Positions 1-10,999 of a DNA stretch of 64,000 bases are shown here, in pieces. The notes under the pieces are model-generated. The model ran no database searches. It saw nothing but the letters and a program-made list of their open reading frames with translations, and had not been told where the DNA came from. This stretch comes from Membranipora membranacea (Eukaryota; Bryozoa; Gymnolaemata; Cheilostomatida; Membraniporidae). Position 1 is the stretch's first letter, and each line of letters begins with the position of its first letter. Both the position numbers and the translations under genes were made by a program. The stretch covers positions 24,914,025-24,978,024 of the forward strand of contig OU612070.1 in assembly GCA_914767715.1 (NCBI GenBank), given 5' to 3'.

Positions 1-640
1 GTACATCTGAAATTCACCTCACCTAGGTTCTGCTTGTTGTGCCTTGGCTCACATAGCAGGGAAGTTTGAACCCTATGTCCCGCTACAGCATCTAAGTTTT
101 TCTGGTTTTTTGGTCACCATAGTTCATGAGTAGGAGTCAGGAGGGTTAATGGAAAAGACTTTTGATCATTATCATCCAGGTTCGAATCCCAACGCCGGAT
201 GTTGTTTCTGATTTGACACTGGCAAGCCATTCATCCTAGACAGGTCTGTTTGGATCAGGACCATAAATGCCGAAGGTCTACTGTGTGCTTGCATGCCAGT
301 ATAAAGAGTTGCTGGCCACAGCAGGCAAGGGTTTAGGGTCACTACCCCTCACGAGACACCTGAGCATTAAGGAGCCCGTTAAATGGGGCGGTCAAAATCA
401 GACCTTTAGTGTATAAAGAAAAGAAATATTTCCCGAGACAAATTGCACAAGTTATGTTGTTCATTTGGATATTTCCTGTTCCTCGGTTATTATTTGGGGT
501 TTAAGCGTTACAAAATGGTGACTATCTTTACAGCACCGGACCACCAGTACCCCCAACGAAAAAAATTGTAGATTGTAGTCAGCCAACAATCTAAGTGCGA
601 GTAGAGACCCTTATTTCATGAAGAGAGTATTTGAGGTATA
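1..640 (+). repeat. Dispersed ~600-bp block, member 1 (contains a SINE)
   Basis: This block recurs at 42160-42620 (as part of the duplication) and, more diverged, at 29650-30215. All three share an opening stretch with the GTTTGAACC core near 66, a SINE or its remnant in the middle, and a closing stretch containing TTCCTGTTCCTC and CTTTACAGCACC. Because the 29.6-kb copy matches on both sides of the SINE, the repeated unit is longer than the SINE alone. Confidence 0.75.
124..412 (+). mobile_element. tRNA-derived SINE
   Basis: The head region contains a Pol III B-box-like GGTTCGAATCCC at 179-190. A family-specific body follows (CAAGCCATTCATCCTAG, then a stretch ending TATAAAGAGTTGCTGGCC and CAGGCAAGGGTTTAGGGTC). 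The same head-plus-body layout is found at 29818-30075 (+), 4800-5078 (-), 46830-47105 (-) and 10145-10520 (+, interrupted). No intact cloverleaf was sought, so this is a SINE rather than a tRNA gene. Confidence 0.7.
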
Positions 641-2229
641 GTAACGGCGTTAGCGGATTTTCATAAAACCTAGATGGTTGGATAGGTAATTAGAAACTAA
701 CAAAGTACCCAGAAAAATTTCGAATATTTTAGCCATTCATGTTTTATTGCTTATTTCAGTATTTTACCACAACTATCACGAATCAGAGCGTGGGAAATTT
801 GTTTGTGAATGAAAACGTCATACCAGGAGCGTGTAAAATCAGCTGATTGATGTTTACTACTGATCACAAGGTGCTGAATCAACCATGTTTACCACAGATC
901 CAATACCAATCACCGTTACTGAATTCAAACAAAATCACTATCACAATAAGTGATAAAGGTAAAAGTAATAAATATGCCACCTTGCACTTCAGTCTTTTGA
1001 TAAAACACAACATTTATTAGGACTACAGTTGACAAAAGCATAAAATTGGCAACCATTCACCTTTTTTGGCCAATACATAATAATAGTTACAATCCATAGT
1101 GTGGTCTTCAGTAGAATCAAGAAATAGATCACAACCTTTCTTTTACACTTGGCTCCAAATCTCTTGATGTTCCTATTCTTCTTTGCCGGAAAAACAGGCA
1201 TTCTCTCTGCCACTTTGTTAACTGAAGTTAAAAGCTTCTGCATGGTCCGCCATGTTGTTATCATCAGGGTGACCAAATGAGGTCGATCGGAAACATATGG
1301 TTAATTCATTCTGTGTTAGTCTTATAACAGGCCAGAACATGGTATCAAAGCTTCGTTGATAATCGAGAGTGTTGGTTGTGTTCTGTCTTGGTTTTTCTTA
1401 TCTTCCCCTGTAACTTAGATGGACCAGATATCCCCTTTATGGTTGCATTTATATCAAACAAATAATTTGAAGGAGTTGTTTTGCAATTTTGAGCTTTTTC
1501 TCCCTTTTTTTCTCTCGATTTCTCTATAATAACATTATTATCATATTAACCACTGATCCTTTCAACATGTCGTCATGTTGTGAGGTAGCTATCTAGTTGG
1601 ATTGATATATGGTTGTCCTACCTCAACAAAAGGGGAGACTAGTTCTGCGCATCAAATTCTAAAATCATTTCATCTATGTTATTATAGCATTAGGTACAGC
1701 ATTGTTTTACTCACCCCCCCCCCCCTGTTGGTTGATTGTCATGGTTATGTGTGACAAATGCGACAGTTACAGAAGTTATAGTAACAGTATTTGGACACCC
1801 GATTGTTTGCAATATCACTCCACTTTAGGGAATATACTGGTTCCTTGTTAAGCATTCATTCAGAAATACGGTGTAAACAATTTTTGGTTGGACCTTAGAT
1901 AAACAATTGTTTTGATGTAGTACCAGGAGGAACTGAATCATTATTGTTTTACAGGATCCTCATCAAAGATAACATTAACATAGACGCAAAATTTTAATTA
2001 AATTGATCTGTTCTCAAAATATCCATGTAAGTAATTATAATGTTAATTGGCTTCCGGAGTAACTTTGGATTCTTTTTATTGCAAAAATAAATAAGTGAAC
2101 AATAAGGTCGGAGGGAGGACAATGATAAAATGAATCAATTTGACATTGTCTGCTTGTAGCTGCTTCTATAGCCACTAGTTAAAAATGGCACTATGTTTCT
2201 TGAGATCAAAGGTGTGTGGCATGGCACAG
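640..2229. other. 3' flank of transporter copy A, no supported gene
   Basis: This stretch is downstream of the minus-strand transporter gene and is largely conserved in copy B (42620-44305). It includes an open frame at 989-1276 (-) that is also open in copy B, but the differences between copies are nearly all amino-acid changing, so I do not call it a gene. A C homopolymer lies at 1714-1725. Confidence 0.6.
2075..2080 (-). promoter_or_regulatory. Poly(A) signal of transporter copy A
   Basis: TTTATT on the plus strand reads AATAAA on the minus strand, about 150 bases past the stop codon of the transporter gene. The corresponding site in copy B is changed by one base. Confidence 0.5.
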
Positions 2230-5200
2230 TTACAGTTTCTCATCATCGATGTAGGCACTATTACCCGCAAACTCTGTCTGGGTTTTGTGCTGTGTGGAAC
2301 TTGATTGTAATTGTCTTTGTATGGTTGACGCGAGTGGTATGAGCAGGATGACAAGTCCACTTGCTATGAGAACACAACCAGCGTAGAGGTACACCACTCC
2401 ATAGTCTTGTGACCAGTCATACAGCCAGGCTACAAACAATGAACGCACACAAGGTCAACCAAAGGTAGACATAAGAAGAAACCATAATTTATTTCAATGG
2501 TTAGCTTGAAAATTTATTGGAAGACCATTGCGGACAACTGCATCATCCTCCATAGCAACTTTGTAAGCATTTTCAAAGGCTGACTTTGATTTTATGATTT
2601 TGTGCTAGCAGGAAGATTATCGCTGCCGCTTGAATGATGCTGTATGCTCACCTGCTGAGATTGGTCCCACCATCATGATGACAGCCTCCAGCATACTCAC
2701 CATACCGAATGCTTGTGGTAAGTTATCTATACCTATCAGATCTACAAGCACTGTAGTGCGTAATCCAAATGTGCCACCTAAAATACAGCAGATATTAAAT
2801 TATTTTCGTTTGTATTTTCTAAACTTACTGGCTGCATCAGATACATTCACATGTAGTGGAATATTCATATACTCTGATAATTAATATGGTCAATACGCAA
2901 AGAGTGTGACTAGTACATAAATTTAGATGACTGTATAACACCAGAATATTGTTTGTTCCAAACTCAACAATAACACTGAAAACCTATGCAAGATTATTTT
3001 GTGAAAAGACAACCCGATATTTATATCAAGCCTTTATAATATTTTGTGGGCTTCCAAAATGATTGGTTATATTATAAATATTAACTTCCGGGATATGAAT
3101 ATCTGCCCAAATATTAAGTACTCAGTACAATATCATGATGATTTCTCACAAGGGCACTAGGCTGTAATCAAATTTATTATTTGGAGTCACAGCACAGACA
3201 AAATAAAGCTGGTGGTGGCTTACACTTTCAAATTCTCATTTCTCTGTTGTAAGTGGTTCAGGCCAGTCCTTATATCAAATTCTTGACATCACATCTATGT
3301 CATCTATATCTGTATTACTATATGATTGTGTTATATTTACTCACCCAGGAACGCTCCATAAAGCATTGTGTAAAGTATTTGGTGGTGGTACTCTTCTCCA
3401 AAATTAACAACTGACACCAGTCCCGCAAATATGAAAGCAGAGGCAAAGAATTGTGGCCTGAACTGTCGCAGTCGCTGAACATCTGCTAATAGCCCATACA
3501 CCACACGTCCTAAGATACTGGCTGCTCCTGAGAGGGTGAGCAGCAGAGAAGACGCCTCACTGGAATGGCCGAATGAGATGGCACGACTCGGTAGAAAGAC
3601 CATCGGGGTGAAGTAGGCAAATCTCCACAGCACAGCCGACAGAGTGAATAAGCAGAATGAAGGGTTGTAGAAGAGTTTGAGCTCCATTGAATTCTTCTTG
3701 ACATTTCTCATAAAATCAAAAAAACTTTTCTTTGTCTTTATTTCTTTTTGTTCCCCATCTCCGATTCTCTTCAGTCCTTTTTCACCCTCTTTGCCGTCTC
3801 TCATGAGTTTTCGACGCATCAACTTTTCTGCTGGAATTATGGCAGCGCCGCATATCATTAACTGTAGAGCAACTCCTGCGAGAATATAGAAAGTGCGGAT
3901 CAATCCCGTAAGCTCCAGCACATAAGACAAGAAGAGTGGAAACACCATCAGTCCTACTCCAGTACCACAGGAGACAATTCCGTTCACTAATCCTCGCCTC
4001 TTATAGAAGTAATAACTACTGAGAACACACGAGGTCTGGTAGAGCAGTCCCATACCTATCCCTGCATTAGAAAAAGAGGCAATGATTACGACATGAGAAA
4101 ATGCTAAATCAAGACACAACTCAATATCGTTCTACAAAATATTTTGGGAAAACAGGACTACATGGCTTTAGATGACGAGGTGACGCTCATATGGATCAGA
4201 GGATAAACTATTGGGATGAGATCTCAAATTATTACAACTAAGAACTACTCTAGAAGAGTAAATGTTAGCTAGTTGGGGTCGACTTAATTGTAGCTAGCGC
4301 TTAATCTTCGCTAGCTCAGACGGGAGGCTATAAAAGGTTTTGAGGGTAAGTAAATCTTAACCATGGTTTAAATTAGCTATTTCAAGCATTTTTGAAATGG
4401 CAAACTTTTCACTTGCGGATATAATGGGTTCATCGATTAACAAAGGGCCTATTCAACAATCAGGTCACTGATTCAGACCTGCCAGGTTACCAATCCAGAC
4501 CTGTCAAGTTGTCTCAGGGATTAACTCACCATTTATCACTCCAAACGTCAGATACAGATAAAGAATATCAGGTACATATGCACTGGCTATAATACCGACA
4601 GTCAGAATCAAGGAACCACTCATGACCACTACACGAGCTCCAAACGTCAGCAGTAGAGCACTCACTATCGGTCCTACAAATAAGTATATCCATACGAGAG
4701 GTTAACTCAAATCAATCACGGTGTGTATGTATGGAGATCATCCTTGGTGCTATAATCATCTTTGAAGCGGAGAGAGTTATCCCCTCTTGTGTACTGGTAC
4801 TGGGACCCATATTACTCATGCCGCACCCTATACCCATGCCCGCCGGAAACCCGGCTACACTTTATAATGAAGAGGCAGAGGGGGTTCTTTTTACTGCGTG
4901 TGGGGTGTGCAAACACACAGGTGACCTCCAGTATTTTTTGTCCCGTTCCGCAAGGACCTGGCTAGGATGAATGGCGTGCCAGTACCCAATCACAAATGAC
5001 TGCCGGCGCCGGGAATTGAACCTGGACCTTAAAGATCACAAGTCCGTACCCTTAACCATTGTCCACTCCTCACTCCTTTGTGCTACGAAATGTCGATTAA
5101 AAGTGTCGGTTTAGATCACAGGGTGTCTCAGTCTAAGGATCGAGAAATGATTGATCCTTGAAAGGTCGCGATCACTATCTACATGCAGGCGAATGCGCAC

Positions 5201-7856
5201 CACAGATATAGCGAAGGAGGTGGACGTTGGGAATATTGGAATAGGCGCTGTATCATCAAATCACTCCTAATGTACATGTAAATTCTTTAATTTTGTAGTT
5301 TATTCTCAAAAGATTCAAATGATGCACACATCAAGGATTTTTTGGTTTCAGCTATAAACTACGACTTCAAAACGCTAATTTTATTCATAGGCATAAAAAT
5401 ATTTCCAACCAATTTGCAGTAGATCTCAGAATCAGCAATGAGGTGACAGCTGTGTACTCTATATAACATTTCATATATTGACTACAGGTTAAATCCATTC
5501 ATAAATTCAATCAATTTCACTCTTTATCTTAGAACAGCAATCCTAGACATAGCAGTTATCATGACGTCATTAAAAACTGTAAAGCGTGAGGTCAGATATA
5601 ATTAGTTTGGACATACTCAGGTTAACATGTTACCGCTAAATCACAGATTATACATGTGGTACACACTACACGGTTTCCTGACCAATAAGGAAGTGAAAGT
5701 AAATCATCTCAGGATCATTGACACGGACACAGACGGAGAATCATGTGCCAAATATCATCAGCTGATATCTCTTTTCCTTATTGTTTGATGATCACCAATT
5801 TTATGATTTATACAGTAATTGCAGGCCAAATTATAAGTTTATCTTGCAAATGATTCACTGTCGGCGAAAAGTTAATTAACCCAAATATGGTCCATTAATT
5901 TTAGATCATAGCTGTGAATATGAGCGATGCTACCAAATTACCAATACAATAGGCAAAGGCGGACATTTGCTGTGGAAGAAAATTTGGTTTTTAATGATCA
6001 ATGTAAAACCCATAAATCCTGGTAAATCCCCTACACTGGAACACAGTAGCTCTAAACTGGGTAATAAGGATGTAAGGGAATGACCATGATTTTTTCACAT
6101 TTTATTGGTTAGTGCATTGATTATTAAAAATCAATTTTCTTTCAACTGGCACACGTCAGCCTATTGTCTCATTATATAGAGAGTTTGATACTATTATCAT
6201 GAAGGCTGGATCATCATAGGACACTATAGGTTGTATTGTTTATGCTTACTGTCACCTACCTATAGCGCACTGAATCGCCACCTGCAGAGACAATACCCAT
6301 GTGGCTTCTGCAGAGCTTGACTCAAACATTTTAACAAACTCCGTGTATAAAACACCAAATGATAACATCATCCCATCGACCACTGCATTCTGTAGAAACG
6401 AGCAGATCACTATCACCCAGCCATATCCTGTAAAAAGCGAAATCAAAATAGTTTGTTAACTTAGATTTCTAAAAACCCATCCGATTTGCTAGGTTGGCAG
6501 CACTGAAATTTACGCATGGATCAAACCTTAGAAAACGATACAGCATGATCAGATGTTCTATTCCTTGGCCTATCTCTATTTATGCGAGAGTTCAGTGGAA
6601 GGTCATTGTCCACAAAGATCCTGAAGTGATCGCTGCTGTATGATTACAAGAAGCTGTATATTTTTATAATCGGATCAGAAATCAGCTTATGATATAAATT
6701 CTAAGTTCTCATTCCATTTGTTTTCTCGCCTTGGGAGGAGATGCATCCTCTTTGTCATTCATCGACCAGTCTATATTTGACCTGGGGGCAGTTAGCCCTT
6801 CGGTCAGTGATTCATTGGGATTTAACTGACTATTTTTGCTGTCATTTCAATACTTAATTAGGAATCAGTAACCAGTAATGTAATCTGCCTGCCGGTAATC
6901 AGTAATTGGGACGGATTTCCCAGAAATGGCAATAAGAAAACTTCTAACCTCAAAACTATAGCCAAAGATTATAAATACATTGCTATAGCTCAAGCTTACA
7001 ACAATTTGTTCTTCTGCTAATCTGGAAAGAAACGGAAACTTTTTACTGAGTCGAAAAATTGAAGGCTTTAACTCTACATCCACAACAAAGGATACCATTA
7101 TGATAGTCTTATTAACTCTCAAAACCAGAATTTATAAACATGGGAAATCTCTCAAGTTGATACAGGGTTCGTATATCGCAACCGGATGAACTCTAAATAA
7201 CACAAAAACTTACAACGACCATTATTAGTATATTTAAATCCTAGCCAGAGAAGAAAAAATAGGTCAAAACCCTAATAATAAAATTCATTATGAATAATAT
7301 CCCTTTTGGTGTCCTTTTTAGATGAAACACCAATGGTAATCACAATGAAAGCATTTTTCCACATTTTGATCGAAATCTACTGTCTTGACATGACATTTAA
7401 TTCAGAGACTAATTTACTTTTTAATTATTCATGTGCGTTTGCATTTCACAGTGACATTCTATGACTTGCATCACATTTAAAAAGCCTCAAATTATGCAAA
7501 GTTTATAGTTTTATATATAGAAACTAATATCAGAACTAAAAATGACCAATGCCTATCAAATAAGTGCAGGACATCAAATAGACTAAACACATTTTTTTAA
7601 TATTATATGAGATTTTTTAACTGAGTTTTTTCTTCTTTCAATTCTTTTCAATACGATTAACCTATCAATTAGGGTGGATTTTAAAGAAATGGCAATAAAC
7701 AAGCTTCAAACTTAGGCTTTTGCAATTCTTCTTACCTCCCTCCAAATATTGTGGAGCTGATTCTTGTTTCAATGTATCCACTCCTTTGCTCTCTGCTGTA
7801 TCCGCTCCTTTTCTCTCTATGGTTTCTGTATCTGATGCCTTGTTACTCTCTGCCAT
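2230..7856 (-). CDS. SLC16-family (monocarboxylate transporter-like) protein, copy A
   Basis: Six coding exons on the minus strand: 7736-7856, 6260-6427, 4530-4673, 3345-4061, 2652-2777 and 2230-2429. All introns are GT-AG and phase 1, and the sum is 1476 bases (491 residues plus stop). The family consists of 12-helix plasma-membrane MFS carriers for lactate, pyruvate and related anions. Visible hallmarks are EGGYGW at the start of helix 1 (the usual motif has Trp where Tyr stands), YFYKRR at about residues 163-167 in helix 5, a charged cytosolic loop at about 220-275, and LRTTVLVDLIG in helix 10. The Asp four residues before the helix-8 Arg in MCT1-4 is Ser325 here (Arg329 is kept), so proton coupling is doubtful and the substrate is unknown. 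The first exon starts at an acceptor (7891-7892) 34 bases before the ATG, implying an unseen 5' UTR exon. The length is normal and I see no break. Confidence 0.9.
4800..5078 (-). mobile_element. tRNA-derived SINE in intron 2-3 of transporter A
   Basis: Read on the minus strand, the head contains a TGG(N)8GGTTAAGGG-like A-box region and a clean B box (GGTTCAATTCC, plus-strand 5012-5022). The body shared with the SINE at 124-412 follows (CATTCATCCTAGCCAGGTCC and a TTATAAAG stretch). It lies just upstream of transporter exon 3 on the gene strand. The orthologous copy at 46830-47105 shows that it predates the duplication. Confidence 0.75.
5285..6030. other. Copy A-specific intronic segment
   Basis: Between transporter exons 2 and 3, these roughly 745 bases have no counterpart in copy B, where a different 560 bases (47320-47880) occupy the same place. 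The flanks match on both sides (GTAAATTC on the left, CCCCTACACTGGA on the right). I see no gene in it. Confidence 0.6.
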
Positions 7857-8090
7857 CTCTCTATTGGTTTTGATCAAAGTGTTGTGTAATCTACAGAAAG
7901 ACAATGTCATTGTGAGGCAGCTACCGATTGATCGCTGGTTTTATCCAACATCTGATACATAAATCATTCTAGACAGAATTTAACATAATAGATTTTGATG
8001 ATTCATCATTTTTTTGAAACATAGGTTGTATTTTTGTGAAATAATTTTTTTCCTGTCATTGACACAACTGTTGTAAATTTTGTGAGATAG

Positions 8091-8473
8091 GTAATTTATT
8101 AGTCTATGCACCTTGCAGGATATGCGTGGATTTTTCCTCTCATTACTTCTACATTAATCTTACTTCATATAGCCTAGGGTCCAATAATACACATTATATG
8201 ACCTTTTGTCAATGTCATGAATGACCGCCCTTATTCAACATGAGGCTACTTTTCCCAGAGTCTGACTGGAAAACTCTCATACCTGGAGCAATATAGTAGG
8301 TGGCATGAATAGAAATCAAAAGATATTGCAGTTCTAGTGCTCCCCTTGATTAACTTATAACACTCAAGGGCAGACAATTCCAGCAAGATCCTGCATTGTT
8401 CTCAGACTTTCTCTCGCCCGGGGGGCCGTCGGACGAGGGGCAAAAGTCTGGGGGGCTCAGACTAGTAATTTAT
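8091..8473. mobile_element. MITE-like element with 9-bp target duplication, member 1
   Basis: The element spans 8100-8464 (365 bp). It begins TAGTCTATGCACC and ends GGGGGGCTCAGACTA, so its outermost six bases form an inverted repeat (TAGTCT/AGACTA). It is flanked on both sides by GTAATTTAT (8091-8099 and 8465-8473). The body is close to the 437-bp member at 15145-15581 but lacks about 80 internal bases. One end is strikingly GC-rich. No coding capacity is visible. A 9-bp duplication suggests Mutator-like mobilisation, but that is inference. Confidence 0.8.
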
Positions 8474-9324
8474 CGGTTCTGAAAGGACACCTTTCCTTAG
8501 CCGGGGGCCGTCGTGCAGTGGGGGGGGGCAATAGTCTGGGGGGCTCAGACTGCTTGTCCAGTCAATTAGCAAAGGGAACATAAAGACTAATATGACCTGT
8601 TGTGGGGCAGTCCTGAGATGTTGTAAGACAGTGTTGAGGTGTTGTAGGGCAGTCTTGAAACGTCTTGAGACATTGTGAGGCAGCCTTGAGGCCTTATGCA
8701 TAGACACGCACCTCAAACAATGTACTCAGGTGGATACTGACATACCCAAACCTTTTGGTTATTGTGGAACTTATGTTATGTACCTTTCAGAACTGGTCAG
8801 TTGACAGTTATGCAATAGATTTGAAACCAGGCTGATTTATTCACAATGATACCCGGCAATAAAATCATTTGTGATTTGACAATAATGTATAATTAATAGG
8901 CTAATCAATAAAATATTTTGATTGTTCTGGTTCTATTGTTTGAACCTGTCAGTGATAAGATGTGAAATGATAAGGTGAGGCAAATTTTATCTTGAATATT
9001 ATAGTACAGCATAGTGCATCACACTGCCCGAAAGCATCTCAATGCATAGGCAACAAATGACAACCACAAATAATGAAACCAGACAAAGTTCCATTATTCA
9101 GTCACATCTGTGTTAAAAGTGTGGTTTCAAAGTAAAGGAGTCAAATTAGTAAACGTTGCTTAGGCATTAGATATTGATCGTTTCAACGTCAGCAAAAATT
9201 AACACAGCATCATAAGTATCAATATTTGGGAATTGTCGGTATCTCCTGGCTAGATGCTGGAAACTCAGCACTTCCGTCTCGGATAGTCTGTTAGAGAGCA
9301 AACCCGCTATCTGTTATCTGATAC

Positions 9325-9364
9325 CATAGACTTAATAATAATAAATTTTATTATTAAGTCTATG
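9325..9364. repeat. Perfect 17-bp-arm hairpin
   Basis: CATAGACTTAATAATAA at 9325-9341 and its exact reverse complement at 9348-9364, with a 6-base loop. It is the first of three unrelated hairpins within 300 bases. Confidence 0.85.
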
Positions 9365-9434
9365 TATGATACTGATACACCTTGCCACACACGCGTGCAC
9401 ATTGGGCTACAGCCGGAAGGGAGATAATTTAAAC

Positions 9435-9464
9435 ACTGAGTAAGGAGATATATCCTTACTCGGT
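9435..9464. repeat. 12-bp-arm hairpin
   Basis: ACTGAGTAAGGA at 9435-9446 pairs with TCCTTACTCGGT at 9453-9464 with one mismatch, around a GATATA loop. Confidence 0.8.
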
Positions 9465-9594
9465 GATATGATAATAAGATGTCAAACCTACACAGCTCAA
9501 TGAAACTGTGCCGTCACAGCGGTGTATTATTTAAAAAATGCAGCATCAATCCTTATGGTTCCATGCTTTGATTTTGTGGTTCCCTCCAATTTCG

Positions 9595-9625
9595 AATGGT
9601 TAGAATCCAGTGGATTCTAACCATT
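9595..9625. repeat. Perfect 14-bp-arm hairpin
   Basis: AATGGTTAGAATCC (9595-9608), a 3-base loop, and its exact reverse complement (9612-9625). Confidence 0.85.
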
Positions 9626-9659
9626 CCCATGATGGGAAAAACATGAAAGGAATCTGCCG

Positions 9660-9755
9660 CAGCCGGGGCAGCCGGTCCCTGGTGTAATCCCTTTGAAAGC
9701 ATTGTGTGCAAGCGCGCTAACCATTCAGCCATGCTGCCAATTAGGAAATCGGTCG
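9660..9755 (-). mobile_element. tRNA-like SINE head
   Basis: On the minus strand the sequence contains TGGCTGAATGGTTAGCG, an excellent Pol III A box of the Leu/Ser tRNA type, followed by CGCTTGCACACAATGC and a degraded B-box region. The 3' half does not close into an acceptor stem, so I favour a SINE fragment over a functional tRNA gene. Confidence 0.5.
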
Positions 9756-10144
9756 AATAAACACGGTATGAATATTCGCGTCCAAATCCTCCTCATCCAT
9801 ACTAATCTGTGTCAACAAGAGTTCAGTCTACGAAGTTCGATTTAGGACCATCCGCTCGCTAACACCATGGAACTTTGCGTAGTTCTCAGTCTATAGAGAA
9901 TTTCATTATCATCTGCCTTGGCTCTATACTGATATTGAGATCGATAATGATTAAAATGCCGGCTGTCAATAAAATGGTACTATTCTCACACATTCAATGA
10001 TGAAAAGTACCATTAATATACTATACATAATTTTCTCTATTATTAATAATATAACCTCCATATGCCCCATGCCAAACCACCTAACTAACCTAACTAAAGA
10101 AAATAATCTGCAGAAAACATTTGTTTATACCACGTACCATTCCA

Positions 10145-10520
10145 CCAACATGCCATTCATCTTAGCCAGGTCCTTGCAGAATGGAACTAAAAAACCGAAG
10201 GTCTGCTTTGCACACCCAACATGCAGTAAACAGATCCTGGGGGTCTTTCAATTAGAAACAGCCAAAATCGCAATCTGTTAGGGGTCTCGCTTTTGGATCG
10301 CTCACTCTTTGATGGAGCTATATAGATTCTGAGTGAGCGATCTGAGAACGAATTTGTCTAATTGAAACACCAAGTGAGCGATAATTTTGAGCGATGTGAT
10401 AGTGATAATCTGCTCTAGTAAAGCATCACTTTTTCTAATTGAAAGACCCCCCTGTCTGCAGCTCTTCGATATAAAGAGTAGTCATATTTCTGACGGCTTG
10501 AAAGGGTACAAAAGGCAGCA
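10145..10520 (+). mobile_element. SINE body split by a MITE (copy A)
   Basis: Bases 10145-10238 match the SINE body (ATGCCATTCATCTTAGCCAG and onward). After the MITE at 10239-10451 the SINE resumes with a TATAAAGAGTAG stretch, parallel to TATAAAGAGTTG in the SINE at 124-412. The bases CTG occur on both sides of the MITE, as expected for a 3-bp target duplication. The whole nest is also present in copy B at 51613-52043, where the resumed part continues as GGGCAAGGGTATAG. Confidence 0.7.
10239..10451. mobile_element. MITE with 20-bp perfect terminal inverted repeats (copy A)
   Basis: The left end GGGGGTCTTTCAATTAGAAA (10239-10258) is the exact reverse complement of the right end (10432-10451). 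The interior is non-coding and repeats GAGCGAT/ATCGCTC motifs. A 3-bp CTG duplication and G-rich termini would suit a PIF/Harbinger-type element. Related copies lie at 51757-51999 and 57579-57712. Confidence 0.8.
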
Positions 10521-10900
10521 TTGAGAGTTATCCTCCCAGAATTTAATTATGAGGAACGCTGCTTAGCTTTGCAACTTACCAACCTCAATGATTTCATGTT
10601 CTCAATCTGTGCTAATAATTTCAGTAGCATTTTAAGAAACGAGTCTCATCCTTTGTACAATGGTATCATTTTTAATACCAATCAAAGAGTATCATCACAT
10701 AATGCCTATAAATTCAGGCCCAGACGCAGCCGTACTGTCAGATGCAGCAAATGATTAACCGTACAAGAGAATTAGAGGGACACACACAGTCAAAATCTTC
10801 GACAACGGGGATAACAGATTTTATTTCCGAAAAGTGCGACAGTACAAAACTAAGGGTCAATCACATATCGTATTTGTATTTGTATTTGTATTGTATTACA
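10505..10900 (+). pseudogene. Non-LTR retrotransposon (LINE) 3' fragment
   Basis: An open frame at 10509-10754 encodes the C-terminal part of a LINE reverse transcriptase ORF: VQKAALRVILPEF, then RNESHPLY and a KFRPRRSRT stretch, the typical order behind the RT domain of CR1/L2-like elements. The 5' part with the catalytic motif is missing. The 3' UTR ends in a TTTGTA repeat tail at about 10870-10900. It is dead on arrival by truncation. Confidence 0.7.
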
Positions 10901-10999
10901 TTCTGCCATACTCAATATACATCGATACGAGATGATATCGAATGTCCCTAAGTGTGGGTTAAAAAACTGGAAGCTGCAGAAATAAAAATACATAACTAA

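Larger units (their letters stand above)
8474..9990. other. Copy A-specific block, no gene seen
   Basis: This holds a second GC-rich tail of the TAGTCT element family (about 8500-8560), three separate near-perfect hairpins (9325-9625) and one tRNA-like SINE head (about 9660-9755). Nothing in it looks like an exon. Copy B lacks everything from about 8097 to 10098. Confidence 0.6.

Noticed and set aside
989-1276. Minus-strand open frame with membrane-like stretch, also open in copy B at 43027-43290
   Set aside because: Between copies, five changes alter the protein and only about one is silent, the frame ends differ, and no splice or family motif supports it. The adjacent frame at 42761-43027 is closed early in copy A.
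2630-2884. Plus-strand frame over transporter exon 5
   Set aside because: Shadow of the minus-strand exon 2652-2777, which carries the SLC16 motif and correct splice sites. The same applies to 4731-4970 over the SINE and to 7720-7962 over exon 1.
9660-9755. Functional tRNA gene on the minus strand
   Set aside because: The A box is excellent, but the B box and acceptor stem do not complete a tRNA. A SINE is more likely.
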